Below are positions 38,176 through 48,200 of a stretch of DNA of 64,000 nt, piece after piece. The translations under genes and the position numbers were made by a program. The stretch's first letter is position 1. Each line of letters begins with the position of its first letter. This DNA comes from Gracilimonas tropica DSM 19535 (lineage in GTDB: Bacteria; Bacteroidota; Rhodothermia; Balneolales; Balneolaceae), in contig NZ_AQXG01000004.1 of assembly GCF_000375425.1 (NCBI RefSeq), positions 101,651 to 165,650 of the forward strand, in the 5' to 3' direction. The notes under the pieces were generated by a model, which was given only the letters and a program-made list of their open reading frames with translations, did no database searches and had not been told where the DNA came from.

Positions 38176-39252
38176 CTAAAAACTGATCGAAACATTTAAC
38201 ACCTTGTTCAGCCCCATAAACATGTAGGTATTGGAGCCGGTTCTTTCCATAGAAATAGGCAACAAATCTGAAATACCGAGTGCCCCATTGTATTCCTGCC
38301 TTTCAATAGAACGAGCCGATAGATTGATCGCATGGAATTCAACATCAGATAATTTATTCCCTGTTTCTTCAGCCGTTATTGCTATGATATTTTTATCGCT
38401 GGGTACAAAAGAAGCGTACTGTAACATATTTCTGAAACTTGTGCTTCCTTCCCTTTCTCCTGTTATCAACGAATATACTCCTACCCTGCTGTTTGAATGA
38501 ATGGTTATGTACCTTCCATCAGAAGAAAACTCAATACCGTTAATATTCTGATTGAAAGTAAAGTCAGCCAGGTCATTACCAAACCGGTCCATCACTTCAA
38601 CTCTGTCGTCTGAGCCCTGAGCCATAGTAACAATTGCGATAAACTGTCCATTGTTGGAAACAAATATTTCCTTGATAGCCCGGTCAGAATCATAAAAAAT
38701 CTCCGTAGCGTTTCCTCTGTTGTCAATTACCCGGGCGCGAGACTGTTCCCCTCCGTTACGTATGATCTTAGGGTTGTAAAGCACCACCGTCTTGAACATA
38801 GGGTCGGCAGATAGCTCTGAGACAGCCTCTCCTTCCGGACTTTGCGAACTGTTCGAGATCGAATTTTGGATCTTCCCATTTGGGCCAAAGAACAAAAAGT
38901 TGGCGATATTTTCTCTTAATATGAACCCTCCGTCAGGCTTTACATAAAGCTTAATGGAATCATCTCCGTTTCCAATGCTATAAGGGACTTCAGTAATTTT
39001 CTTTCCTGAACCACTGTAGAGAGTAACTTTTCCAAGCCCTATAACACCTGATACTGCAGTAACTTTATTTAAAGAAGATCTTCCTGAATTTGTTAAACCC
39101 AATTCTGAAATATCAACTTTATGGCCTGCTATATAGAATTGATCATAAGAAAAAGACCGAGTATTTCCTCTCTCAGTAATCCGTATCGATTGTGCGTTTA
39201 CCTCAACAAAGGCAAAGCATGCTAATAATAACCCTAAAACTAATTGTCTCAT
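38176..39252 (-). CDS. Secreted protein of unknown function, propeller-like
   Basis: 358 residues from the ATG at 39252, which begins a signal peptide (MRQLVLGLLLACFAFVEVNA, then Q). An in-frame start 11 codons upstream would put extra residues before the signal peptide and is unlikely. The rest is beta-rich with repeated patterns like GRYITIHSNSRVGVYSLITGE and NGQFIAIVTMAQG, which suggest WD40/TolB-like blades (inference). The predicted location is periplasm or surface, without a sorting tail. I recognise no family. Confidence 0.8.
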   Translation of the reverse strand: MRQLVLGLLLACFAFVEVNAQSIRITERGNTRSFSYDQFYIAGHKVDISELGLTNSGRSSLNKVTAVSGVIGLGKVTLYSGSGKKITEVPYSIGNGDDSIKLYVKPDGGFILRENIANFLFFGPNGKIQNSISNSSQSPEGEAVSELSADPMFKTVVLYNPKIIRNGGEQSRARVIDNRGNATEIFYDSDRAIKEIFVSNNGQFIAIVTMAQGSDDRVEVMDRFGNDLADFTFNQNINGIEFSSDGRYITIHSNSRVGVYSLITGEREGSTSFRNMLQYASFVPSDKNIIAITAEETGNKLSDVEFHAINLSARSIERQEYNGALGISDLLPISMERTGSNTYMFMGLNKVLNVSISF

Positions 39253-39375
39253 GATGTAAAATTGGTCGTAAAAATTTCCATGCAAAGAAAGGCATAATTA
39301 GGCAAAAATGACACAAAAACTATCCTTTCTGTTTGTGATTACCTGAACTATCCATTACCATCAAAAGAAAAATTT

Positions 39376-40506
39376 GTGATTACCATAGTCAGTGTTTTTC
39401 CACCCTATCGGGGAGGGATTGCAACTTTTAGTGATTATCTCTACCAAAACCTCAAAACGATGGCGGATATTGAAGCCATCAACTTTTCTCACTTATATCC
39501 CGGCATTCTGTTCCCCGGAAAAACACAATTTGACATCCATAAAACACAAACCGAATATGCCAAACGGGTAATTCATTCCTGGAATCCTTTCAATTGGGGA
39601 GAAAGTGCAGAAAAAATATTGGAAACGGATCCCGATCAGGTCTTATTTACCTATTGGCATCCTTTCTTTGCTGCTGCTTACCTAAGGATCGTTCATCTTA
39701 TAAAAAAGAAAAAACCGGGAGTAAAGATCAGTGTGTTGGCTCACAACGTAATGCCCCATGAACGTTTCCCATTTGGGAAAAACCTATCTCAAAAGCTCCT
39801 TAATACTGCCGACAAAATCCTTTTACTTTCTGAAAAGAGCCTGAATGAAGCGAACGCTTTACATATAGAAAGTGAGATATCTGTGCTCTTTCATCCTGTG
39901 TATGAACAGCCATTTCCCGGATCTTCCAGAAAAGAGTTAAGGGAGAAATATGGATTCCTGGAGGAAGACTACATTCCTTTGTTCTTTGGTTTGGTCAGAC
40001 CCTACAAGGGATTGGATATTTTCATCAATGCGCTAAACTCCCTGGACCTGAAAATGGATCAGATAAAACCCTTGATAGCCGGCGAATTTTATACAGACAA
40101 AACAACGTTACTGTCACAGATCGAGCCCGAACACAAAAGTGATTATACCGTTATTGACCGTTTTGTCAGCGATCAGGAAATGGCCGAGCTCTTTTTCATT
40201 TCTGATGTTTTAGTGATGCCATACCGCTCAGCAACCCAAAGTGGAATTTTGGCTAACGCCATTAATTTTCTGCTTCCATCCATTGTCACAGACCTGAAAG
40301 GATTAACAGAGCATATAGATCATGGAAAAACAGCATGGATCGTGCCTAAAGAGGATCCATCAGAACTTGCCAAGGCCATAAAAAAACTGTCTGAAGCAGA
40401 AATAAGAACCGATATTAAAAAGCGGTTGATTCCATTAAAAGAAAAGTTGAGTTGGCAAAACTTTAGTACGCGGCTTTTGTCAGAAATATCTAAAGAAAAT
40501 CCATAA
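39376..40506 (+). CDS. Glycosyltransferase, GT4 family
   Basis: 376 residues, GTG start. The N-terminal Rossmann half begins ITIVSVFPPYRGGIATFS, with the Gly-rich acceptor loop typical of GT-B enzymes; the C-terminal half has LFFGLVRPYKGLDIFINAL and the donor-site region PYRSATQSGILANAI (the usual E-x7-E is here weakly kept). It probably transfers a sugar to a surface glycan or lipid. It stands alone, followed by the tRNA cluster. Confidence 0.88.
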   Translation: MITIVSVFPPYRGGIATFSDYLYQNLKTMADIEAINFSHLYPGILFPGKTQFDIHKTQTEYAKRVIHSWNPFNWGESAEKILETDPDQVLFTYWHPFFAAAYLRIVHLIKKKKPGVKISVLAHNVMPHERFPFGKNLSQKLLNTADKILLLSEKSLNEANALHIESEISVLFHPVYEQPFPGSSRKELREKYGFLEEDYIPLFFGLVRPYKGLDIFINALNSLDLKMDQIKPLIAGEFYTDKTTLLSQIEPEHKSDYTVIDRFVSDQEMAELFFISDVLVMPYRSATQSGILANAINFLLPSIVTDLKGLTEHIDHGKTAWIVPKEDPSELAKAIKKLSEAEIRTDIKKRLIPLKEKLSWQNFSTRLLSEISKENP

Positions 40507-40512
40507 AAGTAT

Positions 40513-40543
40513 TTGCCTGCGAAATGAATGGTTCGTATTTTTG
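40513..40543 (+). promoter_or_regulatory. Promoter of the tRNA cluster
   Basis: TTTG ending at 40515, 20 nt, then TATTTTTG at 40536-40543, 24 nt upstream of the first tRNA. Confidence 0.6.
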
Positions 40544-40566
40544 GAATCTGTCTTGAAGACGGAAAC

Positions 40567-40640
40567 CGGGGAGTGGCGCAGTCCGGTAGCGCATTCGCTT
40601 TGGGAGCGAAGGGTCGCAAGTTCAAATCTTGTCTCCCCGA
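40567..40640 (+). tRNA. tRNA-Pro (UGG)
   Basis: Acceptor CGGGGAG pairs with CTCCCCG; the anticodon loop TTTGGGA gives TGG (40601-40603); T arm GTTCAAAT. The discriminator is A and no CCA is encoded. Confidence 0.95.
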
Positions 40641-40709
40641 CACCGAGATTTCCTGATTACCGTTTGTTGATCAGGAAATCTCACTTTTTTTGACATCTTG
40701 TTAAGTTGA

Positions 40710-40783
40710 GCGCCCGTAGCTCAACTGGATAGAGCAATTGCCTTCTAAGCAATAGGTTACAGGTTCGAGTCCTGTCGGGCGTA
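40710..40783 (+). tRNA. tRNA-Arg (UCU)
   Basis: Acceptor GCGCCCG with CGGGCGT; anticodon stem ATTGC/GCAAT around the loop CTTCTAA, anticodon TCT; T arm GGTTCGAGTCC. No CCA is encoded. Confidence 0.95.
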
Positions 40784-40803
40784 CTAACTGACTTGCTTTA
40801 AAA

Positions 40804-40874
40804 GGCGACATGGCCGAGTGGTTAGGCAGAGGTCTGCAAAACCTCGTACGGCGGTTCGAGTCCGCCTGTCGCCT
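40804..40874 (+). tRNA. tRNA-Cys (GCA)
   Basis: Acceptor GGCGACA with TGTCGCC; anticodon stem GAGGT/ACCTC around the loop CTGCAAA, anticodon GCA. Discriminator T, as expected for Cys. 71 nt, no CCA. Confidence 0.95.
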
Positions 40875-40922
40875 CATTCATTTGGTTTTGTTCTTTTTGA
40901 CATATTGATTTCGATTTAAAAT

Positions 40923-40995
40923 GCCGCGTTCGTCTAGGGGTCCAGGACGCCGCCCTTTCACGGCGGTAGCACGGGTTCAAATCCCGTACGCGGTA
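40923..40995 (+). tRNA. tRNA-Glu (UUC), copy 1
   Basis: Acceptor GCCGCGT with ACGCGGT; anticodon stem CCGCC/GGCGG around the loop CTTTCAC, anticodon TTC. It is identical over its whole length to the copy at 41142-41214. Confidence 0.95.
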
Positions 40996-41005
40996 CTTCT
41001 AAAAT

Positions 41006-41080
41006 GGAGCTCGTAGCTCAGTTGGTTAGAGCGCCAGGTTGTGGCCCTGGAGGCCGTGGGTTCAAATCCCATCGGGCTCC
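41006..41080 (+). tRNA. tRNA-His (GUG)
   Basis: Anticodon stem CCAGG/CCTGG around the loop TTGTGGC, anticodon GTG. Read with the His-specific extra G (41006) opposite C73 (41080), the acceptor is GAGCTCG with CGGGCTC. Confidence 0.95.
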
Positions 41081-41092
41081 CTTTTTACAAAG

Positions 41093-41125
41093 CTGTGGAT
41101 ATTTAAAACATCCACGGTTTTTTTA
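41093..41125 (+). terminator. Terminator after tRNA-His
   Basis: Stem CTGTGGAT (41093-41100) with ATCCACGG (41110-41117), then eight T. It separates the first five tRNAs from the second tRNA-Glu. Confidence 0.8.
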
Positions 41126-41141
41126 TTGAACAGTTTTTTAA

Positions 41142-41214
41142 GCCGCGTTCGTCTAGGGGTCCAGGACGCCGCCCTTTCACGGCGGTAGCACGGGTTCAAA
41201 TCCCGTACGCGGTA
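41142..41214 (+). tRNA. tRNA-Glu (UUC), copy 2
   Basis: Identical to 40923-40995 across 73 nt. It follows the tRNA-His terminator by about 17 nt, so it depends on read-through or on a promoter inside that short space. Confidence 0.95.
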
Positions 41215-41217
41215 CCC

Positions 41218-41254
41218 AAAGCCCTATATATCTTTGATGTGTAGGGCTTTTTTA
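41218..41254 (+). terminator. Terminator after tRNA-Glu copy 2
   Basis: Stem AAAGCCCTA (41218-41226) with TAGGGCTTT (41242-41250), then T-rich sequence. The loop and left arm contain the stop and last codons of the convergent P-type ATPase gene. Confidence 0.75.
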
Positions 41255-43938
41255 TTTGTCTTAATTTTGAATAGATCAATAAATAACAGAGTTAGCTGCC
41301 CTATGATCAATGGCATCAGGCTCATCACAAAAACAACCTTCCACTCGGAGAGCGTTGGCTGGATCAGTTTCAAAACATTTGCCAGTGGTGGAACGTAGAT
41401 GGCCATCCCAATCAATCCAAAACAAATCAGAAGAGCAAACCAGATCCATTTATTGGAAGTGATCTCATTTACTATCAGTTTACTATGGGTACCTCTCATG
41501 TTGAATACATGCCAAAGCTGAGCCATGGCAAGGGTCAGAAAACTAAGGGTGACTGCCTCCGAAGCATTAAAGCCAACCATGTGAACGCCCCAGAAAAAGG
41601 CTCCTAAAACTGATGCTGTGATCAACAGGCCATATCCAATAATAGAAATCCAATGGCTACGGGTTAGAATGGCTTCTTGTGCCGGCCTTGGCTTCTCTTT
41701 CATTATTTCCGGCTTTCCTTCTCCCATACCCAAAGCAAGTGCCGGAAATACATCCGTTACTAAATTAAGAAATAATATCTGCAGAGGAAGAATAGGTAAA
41801 GGCATTCCTATAAAAGAGGCAATTCCAACCACCAGGATCTCGCTTACATTGCATGATATCAGGTAGAGAACAAACTTTCTAATGTTGGAAAAAATGATCC
41901 TGCCTTGTTTAACAGCAACAACCATCGTTGAAAAACGGTCGTCTGTTAGTACGATGTCAGCAGCTTCCCTTGCTACCTGTGTCCCCCTTTTGCCCATTGC
42001 TATTCCAATGTCAGCTTTTTTAAGCGCCGGGGCATCATTTACTCCATCTCCCGTCATAGCCACTATATGCCCGGTTCTTTGATACAGAGAGATAAGGTCC
42101 AGTTTTTGTCTTGGACTTATACGGGCAAAAATATCTGCTTCAAGCCGTTCCTTATCAGACTTTGATTCGAGATCGATACTGTGAATCACGTGCTTATCCC
42201 CATTACCGCCCAAACCTACTTCTCCTGCTATATATTTAGCCGTTTCTATCTGATCTCCTGTCATCATTACCACCCGGATTCCCGCTTTTGTACAGTCCTC
42301 AACTGCTGACCTTATATCATTTCTGGGAGGATCAAGCAGGGTAAAAAGTGCTACAAAGCAAAGCCCTTTATACGGATCTTCCTCCATGGTATCGACGAGC
42401 TTGCAGGCTAAGGCAATCATTCTAAAACCGTGGGATGCAAGACGAGTATTCAAGTCCAGTATCTTGTTCTTGCTTTTATGATTCAGCTGCTTGACTTCTC
42501 CGTTTTCAAGATAACTTGTGGAAACGTTAAGTACTTCTCCCGGAGCTCCTTTTACATTTACCTGATATTTTTGATGATCCCACTCGTTCCAGGTGGCCAT
42601 CATTTTTATTTCAGGATCAAAGGCAGCTTCCTTTCTTTCGGGATGTTCTTTTGATAGTCTTTCAAATGTAAGGCCTGCTTTACTCCCGGCTTCTAATAGT
42701 GCAACTTCCAGGGGATCTCCCGAGCCTCCTTCCTGCTTTTCAAATAACGCAGCATTGTTGCAGATCACGCCAATACTAATTGCTCTTTTAAGGTCCTGAT
42801 CTTTAAGTGGATCTATCACAGTACCGCTTTCAATAAATTCATTCTCCTTGAGGGATATGGTTCGGCTGAATAAGTAAATCCCTTCAACGGTCATTTTATT
42901 TTCTGTGAGCGTTCCTGTTTTATCAGTACAAATGATATCGGTCGCCCCCAGCGTCTCTACAGAAGACAACCGGTTAACCAATGCATTTTTCCCGGCCAAC
43001 GCTCTGAGTCCCCGCGCCAGGGATATGGTTGCCACTATGGGAAGCCCTTCAGGAATTGCAGCCACAGCCAAAGCTATCCCGGTTTCGATCATCAGAAATA
43101 AAGAACGGCCGGAGAATATTCCGGAAATAACGATCACAGCGACAATTCCCAATGTGACAATAATGAGCTTAAAACCCAGTTTATCGAGACGTTCTTCCAG
43201 GGGCGTTTTCTCATCTTCTGTGGCTTCTACTAAAGACGATATTTTTCCCAGTTCGGTATTCAGTCCCGTAAAGGAAACTACGCCTTCTGCAGCCCCTCTT
43301 GTTATAGCTGTGCCTTTATAAAGCATACATTTCCGTTCGGCCAAAACGGTATTCTCCGAAATAGCCTCAGGCGATTTACTGACGGGCAAGCTTTCTCCGG
43401 TCAAAGTTGACTCATCCGCCTGGAGTTTTGAACTTGATATGATCCGTATATCGGCCGTGATCACATCTCCTCCTTCTATAATCACGATATCCCCGGGAAC
43501 CAATTCAGCAGCATCAATTTCTAAGATCCTCCCATTCCTTCGCACTCTTGTGCTAACGGTTCCCAGCTTGTGAAGAGCTTCCATTGAACGGATGGCTTTC
43601 ACTTCAGTGCCAAATCCTATGAGAGTATTTATAAGGATGACAACCACGATAGCCCATCCTTCTATCCACTCGCCATAAATAAAGGCAAGTCCTGCCGCTG
43701 TAACCAATAATCCAATGATAATGCTTTTGAACTGAGCCGCTAAGATCGCCCAAATACTTCGTGTTTCATGTTTTTTTAGCTGATTTGGCCCATACTTTTG
43801 CAGCCTTCGCCGAACTTCATTTTCATTCAGCCCCTTTTCCCATTCAACATCAAATAGCTCAAGCGCTTTTTCTGTTGAAAGAGCCCATATGTTCTCATCT
43901 CCGGGGTGTACAGATACTGTCAAGTCTGATGATGTCAT
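41224..43938 (-). CDS. Cation-transporting P-type ATPase, Ca2+ (P2) type
   Basis: 904 residues. N-terminal cation-ATPase domain, then the actuator loop LTGESLPVSK, membrane helix 4 with the SERCA-type VAAIPEGLP, the phosphorylation site ICTDKTGTLTENKM (Asp about 338), the nucleotide-binding KGAPGEV, the hinge MTGDGVNDAPALKKADIGIAMG, and helix 6 with NLVTDVFPALALGMGE. All P2-type hallmarks for Ca2+ (or Na+/Mn2+) export are present. It is the first gene after the tRNA cluster and opens the stress-type block. In Burkholderia-like low-oxygen clusters an ATPase of this kind is common. Confidence 0.93.
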   Translation of the reverse strand: MTSSDLTVSVHPGDENIWALSTEKALELFDVEWEKGLNENEVRRRLQKYGPNQLKKHETRSIWAILAAQFKSIIIGLLVTAAGLAFIYGEWIEGWAIVVVILINTLIGFGTEVKAIRSMEALHKLGTVSTRVRRNGRILEIDAAELVPGDIVIIEGGDVITADIRIISSSKLQADESTLTGESLPVSKSPEAISENTVLAERKCMLYKGTAITRGAAEGVVSFTGLNTELGKISSLVEATEDEKTPLEERLDKLGFKLIIVTLGIVAVIVISGIFSGRSLFLMIETGIALAVAAIPEGLPIVATISLARGLRALAGKNALVNRLSSVETLGATDIICTDKTGTLTENKMTVEGIYLFSRTISLKENEFIESGTVIDPLKDQDLKRAISIGVICNNAALFEKQEGGSGDPLEVALLEAGSKAGLTFERLSKEHPERKEAAFDPEIKMMATWNEWDHQKYQVNVKGAPGEVLNVSTSYLENGEVKQLNHKSKNKILDLNTRLASHGFRMIALACKLVDTMEEDPYKGLCFVALFTLLDPPRNDIRSAVEDCTKAGIRVVMMTGDQIETAKYIAGEVGLGGNGDKHVIHSIDLESKSDKERLEADIFARISPRQKLDLISLYQRTGHIVAMTGDGVNDAPALKKADIGIAMGKRGTQVAREAADIVLTDDRFSTMVVAVKQGRIIFSNIRKFVLYLISCNVSEILVVGIASFIGMPLPILPLQILFLNLVTDVFPALALGMGEGKPEIMKEKPRPAQEAILTRSHWISIIGYGLLITASVLGAFFWGVHMVGFNASEAVTLSFLTLAMAQLWHVFNMRGTHSKLIVNEITSNKWIWFALLICFGLIGMAIYVPPLANVLKLIQPTLSEWKVVFVMSLMPLIIGQLTLLFIDLFKIKTNKKALHIKDI

Positions 43939-43976
43939 GTGAATTGTTACCCCTTTTGCGGAAACAACCCGATCCG

Positions 43977-45098
43977 TTATTTAGGGCTTAATATGGTTGT
44001 ATTGTCTTCTAAAAAGGCCGTATGGCTGCCCGTAGCAGAAAAATCTTTTTCCTTGGGATGGCTAAGTCGTGTTCTTTTCATGATCTCCCAACTTAAATAT
44101 TCTTTTGTGCATACCTGATCTGCTAATCCGGCTTCAAAAATCTTTTCAGCTAACTGCTTTGTAAACAGATGATCAGGTACTTGAAGTAATATTTGTCCGC
44201 CAAATTCCTTGATCGATTGAACCCCAGCAAATCCATCCAAGCCATAACCATCCAAAATAACGCCTAACGCATGCTCTCTGAACAGACGTGCAACAGACCG
44301 AAAGGTGACATCAATGGAGGGTCTCATTTCGTTTTCCCTGGGGCCGCGATGCAATCTCACAGAATATCCGGCATCTTCCCGTACCACTTCTGCATGCATT
44401 CCTCCCGGAACTATCCAAGCGGTACCCGATTCTAACTGAGCGCCATCATATGCTTCGGTTATTCGGAGTTCAGACATCTCATTAAATCGTTCTGCCAATA
44501 CCCGAGTAAAGATCTTCGGGAAGTGTTGGACTACCAAAATAGGGGCTGCTAGATTTCCGGGCAGTTTTTTGAATATCGTTGCCAGTGTTCTTATGCCTTC
44601 TGAGCTGCTGCCTATTACCACCATTCTTGCCCGCTGGCGGCTAAGTTTTATGTTTGGCCTTATACTGGAACGGCCTGCACTTCCACTGAACTTCATCCGT
44701 CTCACATTTTCGATAATAGGCTTTAAGCGTTTTTCAAAATGATTATTGGCAAGCAGTAAAGAGTTGTGTTTTGCCGGCTTTGTGATAAAATCAACGGCAC
44801 CTTGTTCAATGGCATTAATGATGGATATTGCTCCTTTCTTGGTTCGTTCATCCGTAGAAATTACCCACAATGCCGGATATGTTTGTTTAACAGTCTTAAG
44901 GTCAAGATTTACCGGTTTTCGGCCTGATTCTGCTCCCAATAAGACTATATCGAACTCCTCGTTATTCAGAATTGCGTGAGGGTCTTCACTGTCACATAAA
45001 ACCCGAACCTCAACCTCTTTGATCCTTTGAAGGGCATTGTAAAAAAGGCGTCTTCCAATAATATCGTTATCAATAACCAAGACTTTTACTGTATCCAT
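43977..45098 (-). CDS. CheB-like methylesterase with degenerate receiver domain
   Basis: 373 residues. The receiver-like domain (1-120) keeps the acidic pair near D10-D12 and the switch/Lys region (FITKPAKHN) but has Gly55 (FDIVLLGAES) at the site of the phosphoacceptor Asp. The C-terminal CheB domain (about 160-345) keeps all three catalytic residues: Ser in VIGSSSEG, His in VVQHFP and Asp in LDGYGLDGFAGV. CheB normally demethylates chemoreceptors, but no che genes lie in the window. It may have been recruited to another esterase task and be controlled without phosphorylation (inference). It is transcribed toward the P-type ATPase, 38 nt away. Confidence 0.85.
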   Translation of the reverse strand: MDTVKVLVIDNDIIGRRLFYNALQRIKEVEVRVLCDSEDPHAILNNEEFDIVLLGAESGRKPVNLDLKTVKQTYPALWVISTDERTKKGAISIINAIEQGAVDFITKPAKHNSLLLANNHFEKRLKPIIENVRRMKFSGSAGRSSIRPNIKLSRQRARMVVIGSSSEGIRTLATIFKKLPGNLAAPILVVQHFPKIFTRVLAERFNEMSELRITEAYDGAQLESGTAWIVPGGMHAEVVREDAGYSVRLHRGPRENEMRPSIDVTFRSVARLFREHALGVILDGYGLDGFAGVQSIKEFGGQILLQVPDHLFTKQLAEKIFEAGLADQVCTKEYLSWEIMKRTRLSHPKEKDFSATGSHTAFLEDNTTILSPK

Positions 45099-45238
45099 AA
45101 CATTACATCTTTCAGGCTCAAGCCAGAATTTTTGCTCTCTTTTTATTCTAAATCATAGTCAGCTAACGGCTTAAATTATGTACGGAATATTAGTACACCT
45201 CTGTAAGATTTTTCATTACGAACGTTTTTGATGGTCAA

Positions 45239-48200
45239 TCATCCTTTGTTCTCTTCAACCGACTCTGCCTTCAATAAATGCATTTTGATGGTATGTGTGC
45301 CACCGTCGAACTTCAGCTTCACTTTGGCCTGAGCTTTTTGCCCTTCATACAGTGCTCCGTCTGCCTCAATTTCTAAAAAACCACCTTCAACCCCATCTCT
45401 ATTCTCTACTTCTATTTCATACGTGGTTTTACCATCCGGTAAGCGCCATTTCACACGGTATGAGCTCCAACTTGCACTGATTGAGGGTTTCACCCAGAGT
45501 TCATCCCCAACTAATTTTAGTCCCAAAACAGATTCAAGAATAACCTGATACATCCATCCGGCCGAACCGGTATACCAGGTCCAGCCTCCCTGCCCTACAA
45601 ATGGAGGTTCTCCATACACATCGGCCGCTACAGCATACGGTTCAGTCTTATATCTGGAAATGGAATCGTGATCTCTGCCATGATTGACCGGATTGATCAT
45701 ATGCAGATATCGAACGGCCTTTTCACCATGCCCTTGCTCAGCAAAAGCCTTGATGACCCAAACTGCAGCATGCGTGTATTGCCCTCCGTTTTCACGTACT
45801 CCCGGTACATACCCTTTGATATATCCAGGATCTTTTTCCGTCTTGTCGAATGGAGGATCCAACAGCCTGATGATCCCGTCTTGTTCTGATATTAAATATT
45901 TTTCGAGTGAAATGAGTGCTTTCTCAGCTCTCTCACGGGATGCAACTCCGGATAAAATCGCCCACGATTGAGATATCGCATCAATCCGGCATTCAGCATT
46001 TTTTGATGAACCCAATGGAGTACCGTCATCATAGAATGCCCGAAGATACCACTCTCCATCCCATCCCTCTTTGTTTAATTTCTGATATAATTCTTCAGCT
46101 TGAAGTTTGAACTCATTCGCGGTTTCATGATCATTTCTGCTTTCAGCGATACCCACAAACTGGGTTAATATTTGATAGAGGAAGAAACCAAGCCACACGC
46201 TTTCACCCTGCCCCTGGTGCCCCACCCGGTTCATCCCGTCATTCCAGTCTCCTCCACCCATAAGCGGCAATCCATGCGGACCAAATTTCAGTGAAACTCT
46301 AACGGCACGTAAACAATGTTCATATAAATTCGCTTTTTCAGAACTGATATGCGGCTGCAGATACACTTCATGCTCACTTTGCTCAAGTTGCCTTGCCGTT
46401 ATAAATGGCACCATTTCCTCGAGTATGTCGGCTTTGCCTGTAATCCGAATGTAATGATAGGTTACATACGGCAGCCATAACCGGTCATCTGTAATACGTG
46501 AACGGATTCCCCGTGCTGTTGGCGGATGCCACCAATGCAACACATCCCCCTCGGGAAACTGCCGGGAAGCATGCAGCAGTATTTGCTTTCTTGCCAGTTC
46601 GGGATCTGCAAAGAGTGCGGCCATGGAATCCTGAAGCTGATCTCTAAAACCAAACGCGCCGCCGGCCTGATAATATCCTGTGCGAGCCCACATCCGGCAA
46701 GCTATGGTTTGATACATCAGCCAGCCATTCATGATCGTATTGAGTGAATCATCGGGAGTTTCTACTTGAATAGCCGAAAGCGTTTGATCCCAATGGGAGG
46801 TTACTTTCTCAAAAGATGAACTTGTCTCTTCAGTTTTGGAATACTTATCAATGAAATGAATTGCACCCGCTTTTGATTCTGCTTCTCCTAAAATTACAAC
46901 CACCTCTTTTTCCTCACCCGGTTCCAGCCAAACATTTGTTTGAAAAGCCGCACAAGGATCACCTCCGGTAACGACTTCGTTGTTAAGTACCGAGTGCGTT
47001 GAGATCCCTTCCGGAGCCTCCAAACCGTTATTTCGCCCTATAAACCACTGCCGGTCTGTTGCAAAAGAGAATTCAGCTCCCAAACCTTCACCGGTACGTA
47101 CGGAAGCAAAGGCCGTCCTTGGAGCAAACTCATTGTTGTACCAATTTTGTGCGAACAGAGCATTTTGGGCATCATCGAATTCTTGCAGTACAAATCGTGA
47201 TGATCTATCCCGCTGAATACCAAGTACCCATTCGTTGTAATTAACCACCGATATGATCTTTCGGGTTGATCCGATATTTTGAACCCTGATCCTCGAGATC
47301 TTAACCGGATCCGTTAGATCAACAAATTGGGTGAGTTCTGATCTGATCCCAAAAGAGGTGTGTTTATATGTTGAATATCCAAACCCGTGGATTACTTCGT
47401 ATCCCTCAGCACCCGGAGCGGGCTGAGGCGTCAACGACCAATACCGCTTTGATTTGAAATCACGGATATAGAAAGCCTCAGAAGATGGGTCTAAAACCGG
47501 ATCGTTTGCCCATGAGGTCAATTTGTTTTCCCGGCTGTTTTCACTCCAGGTATAACCTCCGCCGCTTTCGGTGGCTAAAAATCCAAAATCAGGATTAGAG
47601 ATCACATTTATCCAGGGAGCAGGAGGCAAACGTAACTCCCCATTTTTATCCCTGTTGATAAGCAGCTTGTAGGCTTTTCCCTGTTCGGTAAATCCACCAT
47701 ATCCGTTAAAAAATGAAAGTGATTCAGCTTCTTCCTGATCCCGGACTTTACGAATTTCCGCATCTTTTACTTTTGAAAACACCGGATGTCCACTTGCCAT
47801 AACTTCACTTCTTTGCCGACCCGACAATTCATCTATATTCGGAAATTCTCCGTTGAGTATAACAGATGCATAGGTCAGCATAAGATTCAGATCTTCTTCG
47901 GGCAGTCTTTCTGTACGATGCAGAAACACCTTTCCTGTATCATGATTTTTTTGCCGGCTTTGATGGTGTTCAATCGCTTTCTTTATGCCTTCTTCAACTT
48001 CATCTGCGTAGCTGGGCGGGTGGTCATTCAATATCAACAGATCGGTGTATAAACCCCGGTTTTTCCAGAGTAAATGCCCATTCAACATCCTGTTTACATA
48101 TTTCAGTTGATCGGTATTGCTTACTCTGAATACGATAAGTGGTAAATCTCCAGATATTCCATATCCCCACAAATTTGACTGAAACTTCCTGTTTTGGCTT

